From positions 124,001-188,000 of the forward strand of contig NZ_CP172056.1 in the NCBI RefSeq assembly GCF_049860565.1: a DNA stretch of 64,000 nt, written 5' to 3'. The DNA is from Desulfitobacterium_A nosdiversum. Its GTDB lineage: Bacteria > Bacillota > Desulfitobacteriia > Desulfitobacteriales > Desulfitobacteriaceae. The position numbers and the translations under genes were made by a program. The notes beneath the pieces are model-generated. The model was not told the DNA's origin. It worked only from the letters and a program-made list of their open reading frames with translations, and ran no database searches. Numbering within the stretch: the first letter of the stretch is position 1; each line of letters opens with the position of its first letter. Positions 58,188-64,000 of this stretch are shown here, piece by piece.

Positions 58188-59528
58188 TTAAAATTCAAGA
58201 TTCAGCTTTTTCATTTTATTAAGCAAAGTTCGTCGAGTGATCCCCAATTCCTGCGCCGTCTTTTCCCTTTGGCCTCCATTGCGGATTAGAGCAGAAATAA
58301 TCATTTGAAGCTCTTGCTCCTTTAGCGAAAGGGAAGAGGCGTCGGAAGGACCCCCAACAGAAGGTGTACAGTTATTATGGGTGAACTTGCTGGGCAGATC
58401 CTCTAAGCCGATTTCACTCCCGTCAGTTAGTACCACAATGCTCTCAATCATGTTACCCAGCTCCCGGACATTGCCCGGCCAATCATAGGTGCGGAGAGCA
58501 CCAATCACCCCTGGACCAATCGTAAGGGGCGGTCTGCAATTCTCAGCCGCACAGCGTGCAAAGAAATAGTCCGCCAACATTGGAATATCTTCCTTCCTTT
58601 GCCGTAAAGGAGGAATATGAATATTAACTACATTCAAGCGATAATATAAATCCTCCCGAAAACGGCCTTGGGATACTGCTATCTCCAGGTTCTCGTTGGT
58701 AGCCGCTACAAAGCGGGCAGAGATCTTAATCGGCTGTGTGCTCCCCATATGATAGATTGCCCGCTCCTGTAATACATTGAGTAGCTTTACCTGATGCTCA
58801 ATCGGCATGGTACCAATCTCGTCCAAAAAGATGGTTCCATCCTCTGCTGCTTCTAATTTTCCCTTTCGAGCTGAGATAGCACCTGTAAACGTCCCCTTTT
58901 CGTAACCAAAAAGCTCACTTTCAATCAGGCTTCCGGGTAGTGAAGAGCAATCCACATAAACAAATGGCCTTCCGGCCCGCTTTCCCTTGCGGTGCAGTTC
59001 CCTTGCAACGAGCCCTTTTCCTGTCCCGCTTTCTCCGGTAATTAGTACAGTGCAAGACAGGTCCGCCAGCTTTTCAATCATTCTATGGACACTAGCCACG
59101 GCCAAGCTGTTTCCCAGCAGCTTCGAGTCCTGACCCGACATTATCTTGGATTCAGGTAAAACCCGTTTTAATTTTAACAGCCTGTTTAACTTCTCTACAA
59201 GCAATTCGAGATCGAAGGGTTTTGTGATGTAATCATCGGCACCCATGCGCATAGCCTCCACCGCACTTTCGATGGTGGCAAACGCAGTTATTATGATTAC
59301 CACAATACTCGGGTTAACTTGGCGGATGGCCTGAAGGCATTGAAGCCCATTGTAGCAAGGCATATGTAAGTCAACGACGGCAACCTGACAGAGCTTTTGA
59401 GCACACAGTTCAATCGCCTCGGCCCCATTATTGGCGACAACGACTTCAAAGCTAGCCTGGTTTAGGCGTTCTTCAAGCACACTGCAGATGCTGAGCTCAT
59501 CGTCTGCTACTAAGATTCTTACACTCAT
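58188..59528 (-). CDS. NtrC-type sigma-54 activator (response regulator)
   Basis: A 446-residue regulator: receiver domain (Asp in VAVVDLHMPCYNG, Lys in ITKPFD), AAA+ domain with Walker A TGESGTGKG, the sigma-54 contact loop GTFTGA (usually GAFTGA), Walker B GTIFLDEIG, and a Fis-type helix-turn-helix at the C-terminus (EKTAQELGITRRTLLNKMKKL). ATG 59528 overlaps the kinase stop (ATGA). It should activate the sigma-54 promoter at 57261 and thus the acyl-CoA operon. Confidence 0.94.
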   Translation of the reverse strand: MSVRILVADDELSICSVLEERLNQASFEVVVANNGAEAIELCAQKLCQVAVVDLHMPCYNGLQCLQAIRQVNPSIVVIIITAFATIESAVEAMRMGADDYITKPFDLELLVEKLNRLLKLKRVLPESKIMSGQDSKLLGNSLAVASVHRMIEKLADLSCTVLITGESGTGKGLVARELHRKGKRAGRPFVYVDCSSLPGSLIESELFGYEKGTFTGAISARKGKLEAAEDGTIFLDEIGTMPIEHQVKLLNVLQERAIYHMGSTQPIKISARFVAATNENLEIAVSQGRFREDLYYRLNVVNIHIPPLRQRKEDIPMLADYFFARCAAENCRPPLTIGPGVIGALRTYDWPGNVRELGNMIESIVVLTDGSEIGLEDLPSKFTHNNCTPSVGGPSDASSLSLKEQELQMIISALIRNGGQREKTAQELGITRRTLLNKMKKLNLEF

Positions 59529-60982
59529 AATTCGTCCTTCTCTCTGACTTCCGGAAGTGTAATCAGGCAACGAGTCCCTTGTCCCAATTTCGACTGGATA
59601 GAGATTTTTCCGTTATACTTTTCCAGTGATCTCTTCACTATGAGTAGTCCCATTCCGGTACCATTTTTTTTCGTTGTAAAGTATGGAGTAAAGATTTTAG
59701 ATAAATTCTCTTCCGAAATACCTGTACCAGTATCTTCGATCTCTATACAAACACTTTTCTCGTCAGAACAGTAGCGGGTGCTAATCCGGATTTCTCCCTC
59801 TTGGGTAATGGCTTGGAGGGAATTAAGCATAAGATTCAGAAAAATCTGCCGGAAATGCAGTTCATTTACATAAAACTTTGGCAGTTCATCCGTAAAGTTA
59901 AACGTAAAATGAATCGTCCTTTTCATTTTTTGCCTGTCGATAATTTGTGTGCATTTAAGAAGAACGTCTTTGATGTCCACAAAGCTGTTCTCTCGATTGT
60001 TGACCGTATCCCCGAAAGTCAGCATCTGATTTACCACCGCATTGACACGTGTAACCTCATGGAGAATGATATTTATCAGCTCGGCCTTTCGTTGCGGATC
60101 TTTGGGGTTTTGCAGCAATTGCGCACAGCCCTGAATACTCATCAGAGGATTTTTTATGTCATGCGCCAATCCCATTGAGAGCTCTCCTAGAAGTCCATAT
60201 TGCTTTAACAGCTCCACCTCTAGAGATAGAAGCTGAATTTCCGTAATATCCACGGCAACTACCACTACGCCTGCAATGCGATTCTTACTATCCCGCAGGG
60301 GAGAAAGGACAGCATTGATGACTTTATCACCATGCCTATGTGGAAGGATTCTTGTTTTGAAGCGCTGGAGTGTACCACCTCCCATTACCAGGGCAACCGC
60401 ATCGCGGAATGCCCGCTCTTCTTCTTCATCCGGGAAACAGATATGATTATTCCCTTCCAGATTAAACATTTTTATTGCCGCAGGATTTGCGCTCAGCACC
60501 TTACATTTTCTATCCAAGGCAATAATAGATGAGCTGGAACAGGTAATTACACTATCAAGGAAATTACGCTCCTGTTTCAACGTATTCTCAAGAATGATAC
60601 CTTCATTGTGCAAATCAGTATAGATATCGATCCATTTCAAATTCTCCATCAGAAAGGGAACCCCTTTCCGGCAGAGCAGAGTGAATGCAAAGAAGGGTTT
60701 GGCCTCCTTGTTACTGGTCATATGAAAAAAGTGGCCCTCATATTCTACATTTCGAAAAACAATACCAGCAAGGAAATCGCTAATATGGGTGGACAGGAAA
60801 CAGTCTACCACAGAATGATCCACTGTTTTCTTCTCAATTTCACGGTTTATCTGCAGCGCCCCAGTCGCCTTGTACACAGTCACGATTTCGATAAAATCCG
60901 CTTCCACCAGATCATAGATCCCGTACTTCATGTTCTTCTTCAAGGAATCAGTCAGTGTACAGGTAATATCAGGAAACAGCAT
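59525..60982 (-). CDS. NtrB-type sensor histidine kinase
   Basis: A 485-residue kinase without membrane helices. Residues 1-165 are an unfamiliar sensor part, then a PAS domain (about 165-280, SSIIALDRKCKVLSANPAAIKMF, cited in parts), HisKA with His in AHDIKNPLMSIQG, and HATPase (DTGTGISEENLSKIF and GTGMGLLIVKR). It probably senses an internal signal such as the carboxylate or an acyl-CoA. ATG 60982 follows AAGGAGGGTTTTTG. It overlaps the activator gene by 4 bp. Confidence 0.92.
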   Translation of the reverse strand: MLFPDITCTLTDSLKKNMKYGIYDLVEADFIEIVTVYKATGALQINREIEKKTVDHSVVDCFLSTHISDFLAGIVFRNVEYEGHFFHMTSNKEAKPFFAFTLLCRKGVPFLMENLKWIDIYTDLHNEGIILENTLKQERNFLDSVITCSSSSIIALDRKCKVLSANPAAIKMFNLEGNNHICFPDEEEERAFRDAVALVMGGGTLQRFKTRILPHRHGDKVINAVLSPLRDSKNRIAGVVVVAVDITEIQLLSLEVELLKQYGLLGELSMGLAHDIKNPLMSIQGCAQLLQNPKDPQRKAELINIILHEVTRVNAVVNQMLTFGDTVNNRENSFVDIKDVLLKCTQIIDRQKMKRTIHFTFNFTDELPKFYVNELHFRQIFLNLMLNSLQAITQEGEIRISTRYCSDEKSVCIEIEDTGTGISEENLSKIFTPYFTTKKNGTGMGLLIVKRSLEKYNGKISIQSKLGQGTRCLITLPEVREKDEL

Positions 60983-61089
60983 CAAAAACCCTCCTTGTTA
61001 TAGGATTAGATGACAGTAGCATAGCATAAAAGTATCAAATTAGGGTTTGCTGAAAATCCCCTAGAGCTTAAATTATTCCATAATCAGCT

Positions 61090-61543
61090 CTTCTAAGAAA
61101 TAGCTATATCATTCTTAATAAGAAAATGTAAAAAGGTTAAACCCTGAGCCGATGCTCCAAGTTCATGACAATGAATTATAGCACAATACCACTCTTCGCC
61201 TTCTCTTTTAAATGCGCCATGATTCGGGCTAAACCATACTCTCGCTTGCCTACCCCGAATCCGCCTTCTGCAGTATTGCGTTCTCCCATGTCTTGAAATT
61301 AAATACGTTCTTTGCTCCTTATTTCGCCTATTTTCGGTCGTCCCAAACGCAGCCCACTCAAGCGAATACCCTCTTTCTTGCTGAAAAACTGGTTATCACT
61401 GTACCGTAGATTTGATCTGCTAAAACGGCTTCAGAATAATAGTCGATTAAGCTTCTTGTTGTCTTTAACCATTTTGTGTAAGTTACCACTTTCATTAAAA
61501 AAGGGGGGCCCAATCTGTGGATAGTGAACATCTGCTGGCGCAC
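61090..61543 (-). pseudogene. Decayed IS5/IS1182-like transposase
   Basis: Minus-strand pieces in several frames: YYSEAVLADQIYGT (about 61440), RKRVFA with VGCVWDDRK further on, then MGERNTAEGGFGVGKREYGLARIMAHL and FIVMNLEHRLR. The order and wording match the C-terminal catalytic part of IS1182/IS5-group transposases. Stops and shifts interrupt it. Confidence 0.7.
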
Positions 61544-61654
61544 ACGCCGAAGGTTTTGAGCTTTTCCTTAATATTTCCTTGCATTAGAATTCGACATAAA
61601 GACCCTAGAAACCTTCTAATACTCCACAATCCACATTCATTCAACTCAGAAGAT

Positions 61655-61865
61655 GCAGAAATGAGAGGCTAAGGGCTGTGAATACCTTCTTAAACAAATT
61701 GAAGGAACTCGAAAGGAAGCGATCCTAAGCAGGTTAAGACAGGAAAATAAGTCTTTTCAATATCGCAAAGAAGGGAAATGGGAAACTTTTCATTTTCATC
61801 CAGATGTGTGACTGAGGTATCAGCAGTATTTTGAAAGTCATTGTTATGAGCAATACAATACTGTA
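61655..61865 (+). pseudogene. Short transposase-like remnant
   Basis: A plus-strand frame with stops encodes EGTRKEAILSRLRQENKS, FQYRKEGKWETFHFHPDV and RYQQYFESHCYEQYN. It is coding-like and resembles transposase tails. The family is not certain. Confidence 0.35.
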
Positions 61866-61889
61866 CAATTTTAATTCATTCCTTCCAAG

Positions 61890-62340
61890 ATGTGGATCTT
61901 CCCTTTGTCATAGATTGACTCATTCCTTTCGCGGTCGCCGTTAATTTTCTATGACCATAATACTTGTTTATCTAACATCTCAAAACGGACATATCTGAAT
62001 ATTTCACTCTTACGCACGACTTCTCTCAGAGAATAATCTCCTAATAGAAAATCACTTACTAACTTCTCCTTCAGTTCATTTGAATATCTCTTCCATGTCT
62101 TGGATTCTCTTAACCCATCTGTCCCATATTTTCGAGATGTATATCGCTAATTCATTGTTGTTCTTCTGTTGATTTTGTACATCAAAGCAATTTCGCCCAT
62201 TGTTCCTATCCATCCTCATAGGCATTAAAATTTCATACTTTTCTTCTGCTGTGTATTTGCTTCTTTTGGGCATTGAAATGCTCCCCTTCCAGTAACAGAT
62301 TTTTATTATTTAATCTATCTACCTTTTGGCGAGCATATCA
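61890..62340 (-). pseudogene. Decayed IS3-family element (orfA and end)
   Basis: MPKRSKYTAEEKYEIL begins at 62273, as in IS3-group OrfA. After a lesion it continues in another frame as KYGTDGLRESKTWKRYSNE, LKEKLVSDFLLGDYSLREVV and a frameshifted end. The terminal leader 62280-62340 (GCTCCCC...GGCGAGCATATCA) matches the solo end at 51990-52052. Confidence 0.75.
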
Positions 62341-62479
62341 ACAACTTGTAGCGATATTAATTTTTTTTGCGTTCGATATTTGTATCAGTTTTTTCCAAAT
62401 CCTGATATGGAACAAGCCACGTTGATAAGCATGGGATAGATCAGCAATTCTTAAAAACAATCCCTAAATATCTGACATC

Positions 62480-62782
62480 CTAACCTTCGCGGTAAATGAT
62501 ACCTTTTCCGAGTGGCGGATAATTCCATGAATATCCTGGAATACTCTTATTCAGTCGCTCACAAACAAATCGACAGTTCCCGCATTCCAGACATCCTACA
62601 TGGTCAAAGCTTAGCTTATCGTTAACCTTATCCCACTTATATCGTTCTGCTGGACAACAATAGGTACAAGCCCGGTGATCGCATGTCTTACAAGCAATTT
62701 TGTCAACAATAATATGTGGATTTTGATCATCACTGTCAAAACGATTCTTGGCCAAACGTTCATCCATCGATAAAATTTTCAC
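62480..62782 (-). CDS. fixX: FixX-like ferredoxin
   Basis: A 100-residue ferredoxin-like protein paired with ETF-quinone oxidoreductase. Cysteines lie in CKTCDHRACTYCCP and GCLECGNCRFVCE, and the C-terminal GYSWNYPPLGKGIIYREG (cited as YSWNYPPLGKG) is characteristic of FixX. It starts with GTG overlapping the fixC stop (GTGA). It carries electrons between the flavoprotein and the quinone side. The overlap shows coupled translation with fixC. Confidence 0.94.
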   Translation of the reverse strand: MKILSMDERLAKNRFDSDDQNPHIIVDKIACKTCDHRACTYCCPAERYKWDKVNDKLSFDHVGCLECGNCRFVCERLNKSIPGYSWNYPPLGKGIIYREG

Positions 62783-64000
62783 AAGGACTTGCCTCCTTTG
62801 AGAATGTCTTTAAAGACATCAAAATAATGCACTTTACCTACGATAGATTGCTTAACCAACCCCGTGATTCGTTTGGTGGGATTCCCATCAACTTCATATA
62901 TATTTTTCATTATGTCGGTAATTAATGTAGGATATGTGGTGAACATATGATGGGTATGAGCTATATAATCATGGGAATTTTTTAATGTTTCTAAGTCTTT
63001 TAAGACCAATGGTTTAAGCTTATCTTCATAGCGTTTTAAAAAATTCTTAGAATAGTCGTCAGCCTCAATTGCTTCATTAGCTGTCTCAGCTGCTGCAATC
63101 CCTGACATAATCGCATAATCCATGCCCCGAACTGTCAAACCTCTATTGACAACGAATCCTGCAGCGTCACCTGTCACGATAAATCCATCAGAGTATAGCT
63201 GCGGCAAAGATTGATATCCTCCTTCAGGAATGAGATGTGCTGAATATTCGATCAACTCTCCACCTTCAATGTAACGTGCTAATGCTTGATGTTGTTTAAA
63301 CTCTTCTGCCACCTCAACTAAAGGCAATTTGGAATCTTTCCAACCCTGGGTATCGACAACCAGGCCTATGGAGATACTCTCTTTGTTGGTATAGAGAAAT
63401 GCACCTCCACTGATCCCCTTGTTGCATTCTCCAGCACATAACATAGCAACACCTTTACCGCTTACGGTATTAAAACGTTCATTGATCGCCGATTCTGAAA
63501 GCTTGTATACATACTTTAATCCGACAGCAATATCTTTTACATTTACAGGTTTGATCAATCCAGCCCTTTCAGCAACAAGAGCATTTACTCCTTCGGCACT
63601 TATAACGAGGTCAGCTTCCAGTTCTTCGTCATCAATCTTTATTCCGGAAACTTTCCCATCCTTTATAATTAAACCTGTAACCGTACTACCCGGAATCATC
63701 ATGGCTCCTACTTCTTCAGCCTTTGATGCTAGCCAAGCATCAAACTTAGATCTTAATACTGAATATGATTGCTGACTTAATGATCCAAAGGTAGAATCAA
63801 CAGCGAAGCTATCGTCAACCGTCATCATCATTAGAATTTCTCTCGTTACCTCACGTTCAAGCGGAGCATCAGCCCATTCTCCAGGCATCAGGTTTTCAAG
63901 TGCATAAGTATATAGTCGCCCGCCGGTCATGTTCTTCGCTCCAGGAGTCTCTCCCTTTTCAACAACCAATACTTCCCGTCCCGCCTTTGCCAGACGATAA
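62779..64000 (-). CDS. fixC: FixC, ETF-quinone oxidoreductase flavoprotein (N-terminus outside window)
   Basis: 407 codons of the C-terminal part; the frame is open to base 64000 (YRLAKAGREVLVVEKGE), so the FAD Rossmann start lies beyond. Seen are NMTGGRLYTYALE, SAEGVNALVAERAGL and the C-terminal GFVVNRGLTVRGMDYAIMSG (cited as GLTVRGMDYAIMSG). FixC links electron-transferring flavoprotein to the quinone pool, in beta-oxidation or carnitine-type pathways. It overlaps fixX by 4 bp. fixAB may lie upstream outside the window. Confidence 0.93.
   Translation of the reverse strand, partial: YRLAKAGREVLVVEKGETPGAKNMTGGRLYTYALENLMPGEWADAPLEREVTREILMMMTVDDSFAVDSTFGSLSQQSYSVLRSKFDAWLASKAEEVGAMMIPGSTVTGLIIKDGKVSGIKIDDEELEADLVISAEGVNALVAERAGLIKPVNVKDIAVGLKYVYKLSESAINERFNTVSGKGVAMLCAGECNKGISGGAFLYTNKESISIGLVVDTQGWKDSKLPLVEVAEEFKQHQALARYIEGGELIEYSAHLIPEGGYQSLPQLYSDGFIVTGDAAGFVVNRGLTVRGMDYAIMSGIAAAETANEAIEADDYSKNFLKRYEDKLKPLVLKDLETLKNSHDYIAHTHHMFTTYPTLITDIMKNIYEVDGNPTKRITGLVKQSIVGKVHYFDVFKDILKGGKSL

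Noticed and set aside
1..64000. tRNA or rRNA genes
   Set aside because: I saw no cloverleaf with a TTC loop and no rRNA signature blocks on either strand; a covariance search would be needed to exclude them fully.

Overview
The window reads as low-GC anaerobic Firmicute DNA, most like the Desulfosporosinus/Desulfitobacterium group. The reasons are strong purine-rich ribosome binding sites with frequent TTG and GTG starts, a Rex redox repressor, many Fe-S and flavin enzymes, an ETF-quinone oxidoreductase of the FixCX type, CO-dehydrogenase-like CCG Fe-S modules, and several decayed insertion sequences. The genus is an inference from gene content, not a search result.

Layout. 0-5.3 kb (minus strand): 5' end of guaB, a decayed methionine-gamma-lyase-like gene, a C39-like protein, and a PLP/sulfur operon metY-cysK-pdxS. 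5.4-8.9 kb: M24 peptidase, diguanylate cyclase, small XRE regulator, UPF0756 membrane protein. 9.0-10.5 kb: an intact IS4-family element. 10.6-12.2 kb: extradiol-type dioxygenase and a DUF4304 protein.

12.2-23.6 kb is the most interesting part. An OmpR-type two-component system is followed by a lipoprotein, two tiny proteins plus a methyltransferase, a chemoreceptor, three exported or membrane-bound methionine-rich proteins, lgt, a NapH-like membrane Fe-S protein, a TlpA-like thioredoxin, a SHOCT protein and a 21-residue membrane peptide. Eight transcription units here, including the regulator's own, carry arrays of a 7-bp TTCATAA-like unit repeated every 11 bp. In most of them the array ends 8 bp before a recognisable -10 box. 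This looks like one compact regulon, probably for extracytoplasmic copper or envelope stress. It is followed by a triple-XRE regulator with a large FAD/Fe-S dehydrogenase, a CcdA-like protein, and a csoR-copA-copZ copper operon with a clear CsoR operator.

31.9-46.2 kb: a second diguanylate cyclase, an acyl-CoA ligase, a thioredoxin reductase fused to a thioredoxin fold lacking CxxC, thioredoxin, an OFA-type transporter with a 15-codon upstream ORF, and LysR. Then comes a plus-strand cluster: MFS, alkaline-phosphatase-superfamily phosphodiesterase, SDR, zinc ribbon, orphan ABC ATPase and an unknown 312-residue protein. Two of its gaps hold near-identical hairpin repeats.

46.3-52.3 kb is a scarred region: a metallo-hydrolase/thioredoxin-reductase chimera, Rex, IS4 and group II intron fragments, an old-yellow-enzyme family protein and a Na+/H+ antiporter. 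52.3-61 kb: a DASS-type transporter with CaiB-, crotonase- and acyl-CoA-dehydrogenase-like enzymes, preceded by a good sigma-54 promoter and an adjacent NtrC-type two-component system. This looks like import and CoA-dependent conversion of a carboxylate. 61-62.4 kb is a graveyard of transposase fragments. The window ends inside fixC, with fixX downstream of it.
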